NCBI RefSeq assembly: GCF_900699045.1
Contig: NZ_CAADHL010000001.1
Location: 641,456 to 705,455, forward strand
Length of the DNA stretch: 64,000 nt
DNA from: Candidatus Williamhamiltonella defendens
GTDB lineage: Bacteria > Pseudomonadota > Gammaproteobacteria > Enterobacterales > Enterobacteriaceae
Reading direction: 5' to 3'
The notes beneath the pieces are model-generated. The model worked only from the letters and a program-made list of their open reading frames with translations. It did not search any database and had not been told where the DNA came from. The position numbers and the translations under genes were made by a program. Below are positions 9,842 to 20,039 of the stretch, piece by piece. Position 1 is the stretch's first letter, and each line of letters begins with the position of its first letter.

Positions 9842-11776
9842 TTGAGTGATATGGCAAAAAATTTGGTTCTTTGGTTAGTGATTGCAGTTATTTTAATGTC
9901 AATATTCCAAAGTTTTGGTTCCAGTGAATCAAAACTTTCAACAGTTGATTATTCCACTTTTATATCTGATCTGACTCATGATCAGGTTCTTGGTGTCTGT
10001 ATTAATGGTCGAGAAATCGACGTTAATAAAAAAGATAACACAAAATATATTACTTTTATCCCCATTAATGATCCTAAACTTTTAGATACTTTACTGACTA
10101 AAAATGTCAAAGTCATTGCCCAACCGCCCGAAGAAACCAGTTTACTAACTTCTATTTTTATTTCTTGGTTTCCCATGTTATTGCTGATTGGTGTGTGGAT
10201 ATTTTTCATGCGCCAAATGCAGGGCGGTGGTGGAAAAGGAGCCATGTCTTTTGGTAAAAGTAAAGCTAGGATGCTCAGTGAGGATCAGGTTAAGACTTCT
10301 TTTTCAGATGTAGCAGGTTGTGATGAAGCCAAAGAAGAAGTCAGCGAATTGGTTCAATACTTACGTGAGCCTGGGCGTTTTCAAAAATTGGGTGGAAAAA
10401 TTCCAACTGGTATTTTGTTGGTAGGCCCTCCGGGAACAGGTAAAACCTTGCTGGCCAAAGCCATCGCAGGAGAAGCTAATGTTCCATTTTTCAGTATTTC
10501 AGGATCTGATTTCGTCGAAATGTTTGTAGGTGTTGGGGCGTCTCGTGTTCGTGACATGTTTGAAAAAGCGAAGAAAGCATCACCCTGTATCATTTTTATT
10601 GATGAAATTGATGCTGTGGGTCGTCAGCGTGGTGCCGGTTTAGGTGGTGGGCATGATGAACGTGAACAAACCTTAAATCAAATGTTAGTTGAAATGGATG
10701 GTTTCGAAGGCAACGAAGGCGTCATCGTGATTGCTGCAACCAATAGGCCAGATGTGCTTGATCCTGCTTTGTTACGCCCAGGTCGTTTTGATAGACAGGT
10801 GGTGGTTGGTTTACCAGATGTGCGTGGACGCGAGCAAATTTTAAAAGTTCATATGCGGCGTGTCCCTCTCGATATTGATGTGAATGCTTCTGTTATTGCG
10901 CGTGGAACACCTGGTTTTTCTGGCGCGGACTTAGCCAATCTTGTGAATGAAGCGGCCCTATTTGCGGCCCGTTTTAAAAAACGGGTCGTTTGTATGAGCG
11001 AGTTTGAAAAAGCCAAAGACAAAATTATGATGGGCGCTGAGCGTCGTTCTATGGTCATGACAGAAAAACAAAAAGAAGCGACAGCTTATCATGAAGCGGG
11101 ACATGCAATCATAGGCCGCTTGGTTCCAGAGCATGATCCGGTTCATAAAGTTACCATTATTCCTCGGGGTAGAGCATTAGGCGTGACATTTTTTCTTCCA
11201 GAAGGCGATACCATCAGTGCAAGTCGTCAGAAACTGGAAAGTCAAATTTCTACCCTTTACGGCGGCCGTCTCGCTGAAGAAATTATCTATGGTACAGAAA
11301 AGGTATCCACCGGGGCTTCTAATGACATTAAAGTTGCCACCTCTATTGCACGGAACATGGTTACTCAGTGGGGTTTTTCGGAAAAGTTAGGACCTTTACT
11401 ATATTCAGAAGAAGATGGAGAAGTATTCATTGGGCGCTCCGTAGGAAAAAGCAAGCATATTTCCGATAAAACGGCCTGTATTATTGACGAAGAAATCAAA
11501 TTACTCATTGAGCGCAACTATAATCGTGCTCGTGAATTATTGATGGCAAATCTCGATATATTGCTTTCTATGAAAGATGCTTTGATGAAATATGAAACCA
11601 TTGATGCTCCACAAATTGACGATCTTATGAATCGTACGACGGTACGTATACCTGCAGGTTGGGACGATAATATAGACACCTCTTCTGAAAATGACGATAC
11701 TTTAAAATCTGAAGAAAAACAAAATCCCTCTCTCTTTTCAGATAAAAAGAATACAGACGGGCCCAATGTGAGCTAA
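9842..11776 (+). CDS. ftsH: ATP-dependent zinc metalloprotease FtsH
   Basis: 644 residues from TTG 9842 ([12 protein letters not shown]). GAGGT lies seven bases before this codon, while the ATG at 9851 is sixteen bases from it, so I favour the TTG; either is possible. FtsH is a hexameric inner-membrane AAA+ protease that degrades LpxC, sigma-32 and damaged membrane proteins. Two membrane helices flank a periplasmic domain (near residues 5-22 and 98-118). It has Walker A GPPGTGKT, Walker B IIFIDEID, the arginine-finger region [11 protein letters not shown], and the zinc site HEAGH. The C-tail is variable. Intact and essential in relatives. Confidence 0.96.
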   Translation: MSDMAKNLVLWLVIAVILMSIFQSFGSSESKLSTVDYSTFISDLTHDQVLGVCINGREIDVNKKDNTKYITFIPINDPKLLDTLLTKNVKVIAQPPEETSLLTSIFISWFPMLLLIGVWIFFMRQMQGGGGKGAMSFGKSKARMLSEDQVKTSFSDVAGCDEAKEEVSELVQYLREPGRFQKLGGKIPTGILLVGPPGTGKTLLAKAIAGEANVPFFSISGSDFVEMFVGVGASRVRDMFEKAKKASPCIIFIDEIDAVGRQRGAGLGGGHDEREQTLNQMLVEMDGFEGNEGVIVIAATNRPDVLDPALLRPGRFDRQVVVGLPDVRGREQILKVHMRRVPLDIDVNASVIARGTPGFSGADLANLVNEAALFAARFKKRVVCMSEFEKAKDKIMMGAERRSMVMTEKQKEATAYHEAGHAIIGRLVPEHDPVHKVTIIPRGRALGVTFFLPEGDTISASRQKLESQISTLYGGRLAEEIIYGTEKVSTGASNDIKVATSIARNMVTQWGFSEKLGPLLYSEEDGEVFIGRSVGKSKHISDKTACIIDEEIKLLIERNYNRARELLMANLDILLSMKDALMKYETIDAPQIDDLMNRTTVRIPAGWDDNIDTSSENDDTLKSEEKQNPSLFSDKKNTDGPNVS

Positions 11777-12010
11777 AACAAAGAAATTTTCTACGAAATC
11801 TGTCATGATCTTAAACATTCAATTCATCTTTATTTTATATCCCATGTTGTCGTAAAAACTCGTGATTTAATGGACGAGTATCATTTTTATCCGAAGCCTC
11901 TTGCAATCTGGGAGATGACACTTTGCTTTGAGATAACTAAAATAGCTTTGTATTTCGTCGTTATTCCTTTTTGCTGATCAAATGACATATTCATTTAAAG
12001 GTTTTAAAAT

Positions 12011-12853
12011 ATGGATTTTTCTATTGGAAAACACAGATTGGATCTTTTATGCCCAAAAGTGATGGGTATTTTAAATATTACGCCTGATTCATTTTCGGAT
12101 GGTGGATCTTATTGTAATTTTGGAAAAGCATTACAACATGCGGAAAAAATGATATCTGCAGGGGCAGATATCATTGATATAGGAGGAGAGTCAACTCGAC
12201 CTGGGGCGATTCCAGTGACTGAACAGGAAGAAATTGATAGAGTCATACCTGTTTTAGAATCTTTAGCAAAGCGCTTTGAGATTTTTATCTCAATAGATAC
12301 ATCAAAACCCGCTGTGATGCTTGAAGCCAAAAAAGCAGGGGCTCATATGATCAACGATGTTTTTGCACTCAGACAGCCAGGTGCTTTAGAAGCTGCAGCA
12401 AAAACAAATTTACCGATTTGTCTCATGCATATGCAAGCTCATCCCGAAAATATGCAACAATCTCCTCGTTATCAGGATGTGCTATCCGAGGTTAATGCTT
12501 TTTTTGAAGAGAATATTGAACGCTGTCTTTCAGCAGGTATCCCAAAAAATAAATTATTGATCGACCCAGGTTTTGGCTTTGGTAAAATTTTACATCATAA
12601 TTATCAATTACTTGCAAATTTAAAAAAATTGCAACATTTTCATTTACCAATTATAGTTGGAATGTCAAGAAAATCCATGATTGATTGGCGGCCTGGTATG
12701 CTTCCAAAAGAAAAGATGATCGGCAGTATTGCTTGTGCCGTCATTGCAGCGATGAAAGGAGCGAATATCATTAGGGTACATGATGTGAAAGAAACAGTTG
12801 AAGCCTTACATATTGTGAATCGAACGAAAACTCAAATAATACAAAATGAGTAA
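12011..12853 (+). CDS. folP: Dihydropteroate synthase
   Basis: 280 residues, the usual length. It joins p-aminobenzoate to the pterin pyrophosphate in folate synthesis. TIM-barrel motifs are all present: [15 protein letters not shown] (pterin site), [27 protein letters not shown] and the SRKS loop. AAAGG precedes the start. It is followed by glmM after only five bases, so the two are surely co-transcribed, as in other enterics, and lie downstream of ftsH. Intact. Confidence 0.96.
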   Translation: MDFSIGKHRLDLLCPKVMGILNITPDSFSDGGSYCNFGKALQHAEKMISAGADIIDIGGESTRPGAIPVTEQEEIDRVIPVLESLAKRFEIFISIDTSKPAVMLEAKKAGAHMINDVFALRQPGALEAAAKTNLPICLMHMQAHPENMQQSPRYQDVLSEVNAFFEENIERCLSAGIPKNKLLIDPGFGFGKILHHNYQLLANLKKLQHFHLPIIVGMSRKSMIDWRPGMLPKEKMIGSIACAVIAAMKGANIIRVHDVKETVEALHIVNRTKTQIIQNE

Positions 12854-12858
12854 AAATA

Positions 12859-14235
12859 ATGCATCATCGTAAATATTTTGGTACGGATGGCATTCGTGGA
12901 AAAGTAGGAAATATGCCGATCACCCCTGATTTTTTTTTAAAATTAGGTTGGGCGGCAGGGAAAATTTTAGCTCGTCAAGATTCACGTAAAATTATCATCG
13001 GCAAAGACACCCGCATTTCTGGTTACATGTTGGAATCTGCTTTAGAAGCAGGCTTAGCCGCTGCGGGTTTTTCTGCTTTATTAACAGGCCCTATGCCCAC
13101 ACCTGCCATAGCTTATTTAACTCGCACTTTTCGAGCGGAGGCAGGTATTGTCATTTCAGCATCTCATAATCCTTTCTATGATAATGGTATTAAATTTTTT
13201 GATATTAATGGCACAAAGCTCCCTGATAGTCTAGAAGAAGCTATTGAAGTACAATTAGCAAAGCCTATAACCTGTGTTGAATCTGCTCAATTAGGTAAAG
13301 CTAGCCGAATTGTTGACGCAGCGGGCCGCTACATTGAATTTTGTAAAGGTACTTTTTCAAGTGAATTAAATTTAAAAAATTTTAAAATAGTGGTCGATTG
13401 TGCAAATGGGGCTACTTATCATATTGCTCCGAGTGTGCTTAGAGAGCTAGGTGCAACGGTGATTTCTATTGCTTGTAAACCAAATGGATTAAATATTAAC
13501 AAAGAATGTGGTGCTGCCAATATCGGCATGTTACAAAAAAGCGTTTTAGCAGAACAGGCTGATCTAGGAATAGCACTAGATGGAGATGGTGATCGGCTGA
13601 TCATGGTAGATCACCTAGGTAACAAAGTGGATGGTGATCAGATAGTTTATCTTATTGCTAAAGAAGCCTGTCGTCAGCAGCAATTAAAAGGGGGTGTTGT
13701 TGGAACGCTCATGAGTAACCTGGGGTTAGAAGTTGCTCTTCAAAGATTGAAAATTCCTTTTATCAGAGCCAACGTCGGTGATCGCTACGTTTTAGAAAAA
13801 ATGCAAAAACATGGTTATCGGATTGGAGCTGAAAATTCTGGCCATGTCATTTTATTGGATAAAACCTCCACAGGAGACGGTATGATAGCGGCTTTGCAGG
13901 TATTTAAAGTAATTATTCAAAATCAAATGACCCTACATGAGCTTTGTAGTGAAATAAAATTATTGCCACAAGTATTAGTTAATTTTTCTTTTTCTGGTAA
14001 TCAAAATAATTTGCAATCTGATGCAGTGGTATCTTTAGTCAAAAAAGTGGAATCTAAACTCGCAGGAAGAGGCCGAATCTTACTGCGTACATCCGGCACG
14101 GAGCCTTTGATCCGTGTGATGATTGAAGCTTCTCAAGAAGAACCGTTAATCAAAAAATTAGCTGACGAAGTTGCTGAAAAACTCAAAAAGAGTTTAAATT
14201 CAATGGAAAAAAATGAAAAGTTTGTGCCACATTAA
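12859..14235 (+). CDS. glmM: Phosphoglucosamine mutase
   Basis: 458 residues against about 445 in E. coli; the extra length is a lysine-rich C-tail. It converts glucosamine-6-phosphate to glucosamine-1-phosphate for peptidoglycan and LPS precursors. The catalytic serine loop is ISASHNP, the metal loop DGDGDR, the sugar loop GAENSGHVI and the phosphate loop [12 protein letters not shown]. It starts [15 protein letters not shown], matching the family start. Coupled to folP. Intact. Confidence 0.96.
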   Translation: MHHRKYFGTDGIRGKVGNMPITPDFFLKLGWAAGKILARQDSRKIIIGKDTRISGYMLESALEAGLAAAGFSALLTGPMPTPAIAYLTRTFRAEAGIVISASHNPFYDNGIKFFDINGTKLPDSLEEAIEVQLAKPITCVESAQLGKASRIVDAAGRYIEFCKGTFSSELNLKNFKIVVDCANGATYHIAPSVLRELGATVISIACKPNGLNINKECGAANIGMLQKSVLAEQADLGIALDGDGDRLIMVDHLGNKVDGDQIVYLIAKEACRQQQLKGGVVGTLMSNLGLEVALQRLKIPFIRANVGDRYVLEKMQKHGYRIGAENSGHVILLDKTSTGDGMIAALQVFKVIIQNQMTLHELCSEIKLLPQVLVNFSFSGNQNNLQSDAVVSLVKKVESKLAGRGRILLRTSGTEPLIRVMIEASQEEPLIKKLADEVAEKLKKSLNSMEKNEKFVPH

Positions 14236-14338
14236 GTGATGCTAAAATAGAGATTTTTAAAGAGTGTATTATCTGTTAAAAAATTTAAGATTGATGATAC
14301 TGCGTTAAACTTATTGGTTCTGAGAAGACATTGTTGAG

Positions 14339-14960
14339 CTATTTCTTAAAGGGTAATACAAGATAGGACATAATCTCATGTTTTCCTGTCACCACCATGG
14401 TGGCATTAACCGTAATGCCAGGTTTTAACCAATTCATATCTTCTTTTTTCACATTTAAACTAATAATCACTTTGTAATACCTTTGTACACCGATATTCGT
14501 ATTTTCCTCGAGAACATTTTCTTCTTCTATTTGTTGCTCAAAAATTTTAACGGCATGCTTATTAAATTCAGTTCTTTTTGATATTTTGACAGTTGATGAG
14601 ACCAGGAAAGCCGTGGTTCTTTATCGAGCGCCCGAATTTCATTTTTTTACTAAATAGCTTTCATGGTTTTTTTAAAACGAGCTGATTTTCAGTTTCCTTC
14701 ATTTCTAATTTTAATTTAATAAATGCCTGCTTTTTGTTGAGATAATTTATATAAGAAGTGATCCCTTTCTTTACCAAAGGTTGCAAAATATTGACCTCTT
14801 CACTTAGAAAGGAATTGATAATTCTATTGAAAGTGAATATCAGCTAAAGTATAATAAATAAGACTTAACTACTAGCGAGTATACCGTCACAGCAAATGTG
14901 GCTTTTTGTTTTTTCAATGAGGGAAAATAGAGATTAAATAGTGTTAAGACAGTTATACTC
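14339..14960 (-). pseudogene. Relic of HlyD-type secretion adaptor
   Basis: Type I secretion membrane-fusion proteins have long coiled coils and a beta C-terminal domain. The minus strand reads SEEVNILQPLVKKGITSYIN (family E..IL.PLVKKGIVS..E), then a coiled coil LKLEMKETENQLVL. After a gap it gives RYYKVIISLNVKK, LKPGITVNATMVVTGKHEI and MSYLVLPFKK (family YxVxI...LxPGMxVxxxIxTGKRxxLxYLxxP). The middle lipoyl-like part is missing and frames shift. The relic lies directly downstream of the toxin-like relic in the same orientation, suggesting a former toxin-export operon. Confidence 0.6.
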
Positions 14961-16700
14961 TGATAATCATTGATTCATTCACAATAACATGGCTAGAATA
15001 CGTCTAGATCATCCTCTTATGTGAAGATACGTAACGCGGACTCAGAATAGGTGTTTTGTAAAATATGATAACAATTTGTGTCATTTCTTCCATGCAGCCC
15101 CCTGGCCTGAGCGACTCAAATATCATTGCACCAAATCTCTTCAGAGTATCCCGACTTCCCTGTTCATTGAGGATATTTGATTGAACACTTGTAAAAATTA
15201 CATCATCTGTGTCTGAGCAAGTCTCGATATGATGAATATTTTTAACGTCGCTATTTTTGCGTGCTCTTAATAAAAAAAGAGTCACCATGTATATTAACAC
15301 TACATCTTATTTTGATGCATTTTTTTTGCTAGTAGTGTATTAAAACCGCTAGCTCCATCAAACAGGCTGGGTTGAAAAAGAAGAGCCGTGCATCTAAAAA
15401 TAAAAGTGTCGGATTGAGCGCCCCCTTTTGGAATGTTTGAATCCGTTGCTGATGTCAAAAATATAGTTTTTTCTGGGTGACCGACCATTTCATCTTTTCT
15501 ATCACCCCAAAAAATAGATTTTATCGTGTGTTGTAGCAGTCGCTGCAACCTCTTTCATCACATAAGCAGAAAGTGATGAGGCACCTGGCATCCAATTTTG
15601 TCTTTTTACAAATAAAACATCTTCTAAATGAATCTCATTATTTACAGATGATTTGATCATCAGTGTATGAAAACTCTCCCATGTCGTAAAACTTGTATTC
15701 GCTTTTTTCTGTCGAAAGATGGGTATAAACAGGGGGTTCCCGTTTTTTTAGCTTTATACGTTGATAATGCCCTGTCCCCGTTTCAAAGGAGAGTATTTTA
15801 TCTTCTATGTCTATTTTGAATAAAGACGGGCTTCCTCATACAGGTTGATTAAACTCTACCGATCTTTTTCTGTTAATTTTTATATCGACGTTCTTCTAAA
15901 ATTATTTTCCCTGTGCTGTAGTATACCGCCTTTATTGCATCATCTAACTCTAATAATATTTTAAAAAAATTTTTTAAAATGCCGATCAAAATGGTTTTTA
16001 TTCTTTTTTCTGCCTGTCTTTTTTCGAGCTGATTGAGGACCTTATAGTTCATTTCTAATCACAAAAAATTCATCCCAATCTCGCCAGCGACCAGTCCGAT
16101 GGCGCAGGCTGAAGTAAAAATAATGACAGGCCACTTGAGATCCCGATCGCTACGCTTAAATAAAAAAGAATAATACTGACTTTTAAATCTTGTCTGACAT
16201 CTAGATCAACCTCCGTTTTAAGTGCAGTGATATCTCTATGAACTTGATCAATATCGAAACTAGCACCTAAAATACTTAAAACGGGAACACGATATCGAAC
16301 TAGATTGGCTCCGGCTACGTATTGCAAACGCTATATTTTAAAATCCATCACCACAGCAGACGGAAAAGAAAATATTTGAGTAATATGCGCTCACAGTGTT
16401 CTAAAACCAACTGTTAAAAGCTCACTCCCCATATCATACACAAGACCTGTCATAGCAATTTGAGTTGCGAAGTCTAATGCCTGTTTTTGAAACTGACTTA
16501 GGTGATCGTAAGAACAATGCCGTCAGTAATGAGATAGGCATGTGACAGTTCGAATCCAGGAAAACCTTTGATTTGCTTGGCACAAAGTACCGTTGACGCT
16601 TGATACCTTTAAAATTCGGGAGCTAATGCTATTTTTCTGAGGTTTTGCAGGCTGAAATGGAGATAGAGACTATAGCGAACCATCATCCGTATTGCTGATA
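14961..16700 (-). pseudogene. Decayed large toxin, probable TcdA/TcdB-type pore-forming region
   Basis: The longest coherent pieces (minus strand, near 16330-16070) read YRVPVLSILGASFDIDQVHR, then DITALKTEVDLDVRQDLKVS, then SVAIGISSGLSLFLL. This resembles the pore-forming hairpin of large clostridial toxins and insect Mcf/Fit toxins (P-LxxIxxGxxxDxxxxxI--L---D-xLRxxx, then a hydrophobic GIxSGxSxLLLP stretch). Downstream pieces (LVAGEIG; LEMNYKVLNQLEKRQAEK) continue in other frames. Pieces near 15550-15000 are unassigned. Stops and frameshifts are everywhere. The domain call is moderate to weak; the decay is certain. Confidence 0.4.
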
Positions 16701-17069
16701 AATTTTGTTTATTTTTTAATAGAAGGGGATTAAAAATGTGAAAAAATTTAATTGATCAACATTAACGACAAATAATTTATCTTTCTGAGGTAAATACATT
16801 AAGCGCTTACAATAATCATCAAGCATGAATCTCATGGTGATACTGGTTTTTTGAAAATGATGACTCCTCGTGATTTTCGTCCTTAAAAAATCGAAAAGTA
16901 CCGATTGAGTAATATAAAAAATTCATATCATAAATCATTATTTGTAACTTACATGAGTCACTGACATAAATTATCAAACCATTCTGATAGCGTTGTTTGG
17001 TTTCTCATTTTAGGAAGGGTAGTACCTATCCGTAGGTTTTAATAGATTTAAATCGCTGAGTTATGTTGG
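16701..17069. other. Spacer between toxin relic and protelomerase gene
   Basis: About 370 bases with no gene. I looked for a long palindrome that could be a telomere-resolution site and saw none. Confidence 0.35.
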
Positions 17070-18509
17070 TCAGTATTGAGCTAATTGAATAAATTCATTA
17101 AGGTACTTTTTAATGGTATTGAAATTTAACTGCTTACCCTCAAAGAGGCAATGTCGTCGAATGTATGATGGCGTCATTTTCTCCAACTGTAAGCCTTTCA
17201 TCACTTCTGATTTTAGCCATTCGTGTATCACTGCCATTTTTGGGGCTCTCGAATAACTCACCACAGCAATATCTGCTTTCTCTAAATATACACCCAAGGA
17301 TTTTTGCAGGTCGGCGATTTTTGCATGATTATTATTTTCAATAAGCTCAATACTCTGAACGGAATTGTTTAAGCGGAATGCTTCATAGTGCAACTGGGTT
17401 TCAATGAGTGAGTGGCCAAGAACCCGGTGACGATACGCTGATGGGGCTTCACCTTTTTTAAGATGGTCTTCATAGGTCACTTCTGTATAAAGAGCTCTGC
17501 AGTCTTTAAGGCTAAATTGACCATTTTGAAAAAGTGCTCGTACAGCCCTATTCATTGTGCTTTCATATTTTTTATGCACCGCCCTGTTATGGTCGTAGTC
17601 TTTAATACCGGCGTCTTTCACTTCACTTTTTACCATTTTCCCAAAGACATTATGATATTTTAGCGTGTTATTTTGTGTTTTTTGTCTGAGTTTATCTAAT
17701 GCTTTAACTACTATTTCGGCCTCAATCATAGAAGGGATTTGATATCGAGATATTTTTTTAAATAAGTAGCGATTTTTTGTTTTAAGCTGACCACTAAACA
17801 ATAGTGTTTTATCATCGACCACTTTTAAAGAGGCTGTTTTCATTATTTCTGTGAGACGTCGCCCAGAAGCTAATGCAATTCCTATACACAAATCACTGGT
17901 AGATGGCTCATTTTTAGTCAATAGATTACATACCAGAGTTTTAACCCATTTAGGGTTTACAAGTATTTGAGTGTGTAATTTTTTATTCAGTTGTTTCTGA
18001 TCATCATCACGAATCCAATCTTTAATGGCACTTTTGGGCTCAAACATATAATAAGCATGGTGCTCAATTCGGAGACGAAGCAAATCACGACGAAAGTCTG
18101 ATCCTGTGACTGTATTAGTACGAAGAAGAATGATATTCTCTCTTAATTTTTCTATAGGTAGGTGTGGATCTAGTTTTTTATGAAGACCTTCTTTTGTGTT
18201 ACTATACTTACGTAAAAAAGTATTGATATGGCGTTTTATGGCATGATGCTTAAATCCTAGCGCTTTGATCCCATTGCGGTAATTTTGCATTAACTGAGAG
18301 TAATAACGGTATGAGCAAACAGGTTTACTGAGTAATTGACCAGTGCGGTTATCGACAATGACATTAAGGCGCTCATGTTCTCTTTGAGATATTTTGTTAC
18401 ATCGGTCAGTGAAATATTTCGCGGATTCTTTCTCTTTTTTTTCAGCTTCTTCTTGTATATGTTTCACCTTGATGAGAATTTCTTTAACTCTATTTAATGA
18501 ACGAGCCAT
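17070..18509 (-). CDS. Protelomerase-like tyrosine recombinase (telomere resolvase family)
   Basis: 479 intact residues. Protelomerases cut a palindromic site and reseal it as covalently closed hairpin ends of linear replicons such as phage N15. The catalytic residues are in order: SGRRLTEIM (Arg217/218), FSGQLKTK (Lys243/245), KDCRALYTEVTYE (Arg338), and GHSLIETQLHYEAFRL (His366 and the candidate nucleophile Tyr375). The last motif is nearly the TelN form G-H-x6-TQLHYxxFxL, unlike ordinary phage integrases (HxLRHTxATxxxxxGxxxxxVQ..LGH). The N-terminal 200 residues are basic and helical, and a helical tail follows the tyrosine, as in TelN. Length is nearer to Agrobacterium TelA and Borrelia ResT (about 445) than to TelN (about 630). 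AGAGGA precedes the ATG. It stands alone among relics. An ordinary-integrase role cannot be excluded. Confidence 0.8.
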   Translation of the reverse strand: MARSLNRVKEILIKVKHIQEEAEKKEKESAKYFTDRCNKISQREHERLNVIVDNRTGQLLSKPVCSYRYYSQLMQNYRNGIKALGFKHHAIKRHINTFLRKYSNTKEGLHKKLDPHLPIEKLRENIILLRTNTVTGSDFRRDLLRLRIEHHAYYMFEPKSAIKDWIRDDDQKQLNKKLHTQILVNPKWVKTLVCNLLTKNEPSTSDLCIGIALASGRRLTEIMKTASLKVVDDKTLLFSGQLKTKNRYLFKKISRYQIPSMIEAEIVVKALDKLRQKTQNNTLKYHNVFGKMVKSEVKDAGIKDYDHNRAVHKKYESTMNRAVRALFQNGQFSLKDCRALYTEVTYEDHLKKGEAPSAYRHRVLGHSLIETQLHYEAFRLNNSVQSIELIENNNHAKIADLQKSLGVYLEKADIAVVSYSRAPKMAVIHEWLKSEVMKGLQLEKMTPSYIRRHCLFEGKQLNFNTIKKYLNEFIQLAQY

Positions 18510-18532
18510 CGTGATTTCCTCTGAAAAAACTC

Positions 18533-18582
18533 ATTGTACCCGTGAAGATATATAAAATAATCTAGATAATCAATTGTACCCG
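18533..18582 (-). promoter_or_regulatory. Putative promoter with duplicated operator, protelomerase-like gene
   Basis: Reading the minus strand, TTGATT (18573-18568) and TATCTT (18550-18545) are 17 bases apart and fit a sigma-70 promoter. Exact 10-base copies of CGGGTACAAT lie at 18582-18573, touching the -35, and at 18542-18533, just past the -10. Paired identical boxes bracketing a promoter suggest repressor sites, perhaps autoregulation. This is inferred from position only. Confidence 0.45.
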
Positions 18583-18795
18583 CCTCTATTTTTTATTTTG
18601 TGGTCGCTGCAATTTAATCTAACAGACACATTTCATTTTGGGGTGTATAGCCACACTGTTTTACCCGTGATTTATGCTAATAAAGTTTACCTGATTTAGG
18701 TCCGAAGTCGTCATGATGATAAGCGGCTAAATTATAAACATGCTCATTTAGCCTTGAATTAATCTATTCCTTGAAGGAGTTGATTAGAGGCGGGT
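18578..18795. repeat. 11-bp inverted repeats flanking a 218-bp segment
   Basis: ACCCGCCTCTA at 18578-18588 is matched exactly by its reverse complement at 18785-18795. TACCCGTGA is also repeated at 18537-18545 and 18662-18670. No target duplication flanks the pair. It could be a small mobile-element remnant or binding sites for the adjacent recombinase. The rest of 18510-18947 holds no gene. Confidence 0.35.
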
Positions 18796-18947
18796 CAGTT
18801 TTATTTCAGTAAAGTGGGGCAGAATTCAGTTGGTATTGACATTTAAAAAAGATTTTCATGTGTCGGATATTTTTTAAATACACAGGGTGTTATTTAATTT
18901 TTATAGAGTGACGTTTAAAAAAAACTTCGTATTAAACGCATAAAACT

Positions 18948-19193
18948 CTAGGTTTGTAGAATCCGCCTAGAAACCCTGAATACACGAACAGGATGGCGAA
19001 TAATATAAAAAGCTAAAACGCCTGATGCTAAAATAAAATATTTATTTGTACTGGTGATTTTCATCCATCCACGATCATAAGGTGCCATGATTTTGGAGTA
19101 AGTCTCAAAATCATCAACAATACTTAAACGCTGCTGAGCGATTTTAGAAAGCATTGATTTTATTTTCTGATTCTGCTCGTGATTTTGTTTCAC
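18948..19193 (-). CDS. yqjK: YqjK-like small membrane-associated protein
   Basis: 81 residues against 99 in E. coli. Shared features are QQRLSIVDD near the start, the YDRGW motif, and one hydrophobic segment ending IRHPVRVFRVSRR (family AIWTIRHPxxxxRWxRR). The C-terminal tail is shorter. The start overlaps the stop of the upstream yqjE frame by four bases (ATGA), so translation is coupled. Function is unknown; the cluster yqjA-(mzrA-yqjC)-yqjD-yqjE-yqjK encodes membrane proteins linked to stress. Intact by sequence. Confidence 0.75.
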   Translation of the reverse strand: MKQNHEQNQKIKSMLSKIAQQRLSIVDDFETYSKIMAPYDRGWMKITSTNKYFILASGVLAFYIIRHPVRVFRVSRRILQT

Positions 19194-19583
19194 TTGTCAC
19201 CTTCCAAAAAAATTTTATCAATTTCAAGTTGATTTTGAGTGTGGATCAATAACGTAGATTGAGGTTTTTTTATAATCCACAAGATACCTAAAATCGATAA
19301 TCCCAAAAAGACTATGGTGATCATCCCAAGTATGAAAAGCCGGTAAACAGGATTAATGCTCCATATCAGCAGTATTAATAAAGTGATTAATCCAAAAAAA
19401 GCACAGAGCAAAGTCATGCCTGCAATGAGCAATAATTGAATTAACCTGTTTTTTCTTCTTCGAGTTCAATTACTACTAGCCCAAGACGCGTCTCTATTAT
19501 ACTGACAATTGTGCTAGTAATGCGTCGAATAACATCGACGAGCTTTTTGTTGGGGCTTTTTTTACCAATTTTTTTGCATATTA
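19190..19583 (-). pseudogene. yqjE: yqjE, interrupted at poly-A runs
   Basis: YqjE is a two-helix inner-membrane protein next to the YqjD ribosome-anchor protein. The first part (ITSTIVSIIETRLGLVVIELEEEK) and the second part (RLIQLLLIAGMTLLCAFFGL, then a second helix) are both well conserved but lie in different frames. The switch falls in a run of six A after GAAG, where one more A would restore the frame. The only good ATG, about 35 residues before the break, is itself out of frame across a run of seven A, where one fewer A would restore it. It is either a recent pseudogene or a gene rescued by transcriptional slippage. Confidence 0.7.
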
Positions 19584-19591
19584 TTAACTTA

Positions 19592-19894
19592 TTAACGATG
19601 CGATAATAAAATGCCCAACACAAGACCAGCTGCAACACCAATTGCTACACCTGTCCATGGATTATCATGTATATAAGTGTCGGCTTTATCTTTTAATTCT
19701 TTGGTTTTATCCATCATTTTCTTACCCGTCTCACTGAGCTGATCACGAGTCGATTTCAATATATTCTCTGCCTTAGAACGTATCTTTTTTAGCTTTACTT
19801 TCGGTTTATCGGATGAAGATAATACTTCTTCGAGAGTATTTGCCATCGTATTGAGCTCCTTACGTAAGTTTTCAGTAGTGTCATTTTTTGACAT
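19592..19894 (-). CDS. yqjD: YqjD/ElaB-like ribosome-associated membrane protein
   Basis: 100 residues from the ATG at 19894, which has GGAG nine bases upstream. A TTG five codons earlier is less likely. Conserved elements are TLEEVLSSS, KIRSKAENILKSTRDQLSET and the C-terminal membrane anchor NPWTGVAIGVAAGLVLGILLSHR (DUF883 family). E. coli YqjD sits in the inner membrane and binds ribosomes in stationary phase. The order yqjD-yqjE-yqjK matches E. coli. Intact. Confidence 0.9.
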   Translation of the reverse strand: MSKNDTTENLRKELNTMANTLEEVLSSSDKPKVKLKKIRSKAENILKSTRDQLSETGKKMMDKTKELKDKADTYIHDNPWTGVAIGVAAGLVLGILLSHR

Positions 19895-20039
19895 AAAATT
19901 ATTCTCCAAGTATGAGGTAATTATTCAAAAATTTTTTTGGGTAAAAGAGGTATCGTTGATTAAAATTAAGCATAGTCATAAATATCAATACTGACACTAA
20001 TTTATACTACATTTGATATAGATGATTTTTTCATCATTT

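Noticed and set aside
15004..15548. Two minus-strand open frames of 98 and 82 codons
   Set aside because: They begin and end inside a continuous decayed reading; no family match and no start signals. Treated as parts of the toxin relic.
16701..18947. Telomere-resolution palindrome near the protelomerase gene
   Set aside because: Only an 8-bp palindrome (ATCTAGAT near 18560) and short repeats were seen. Known sites are perfect or near-perfect palindromes of tens of bases.
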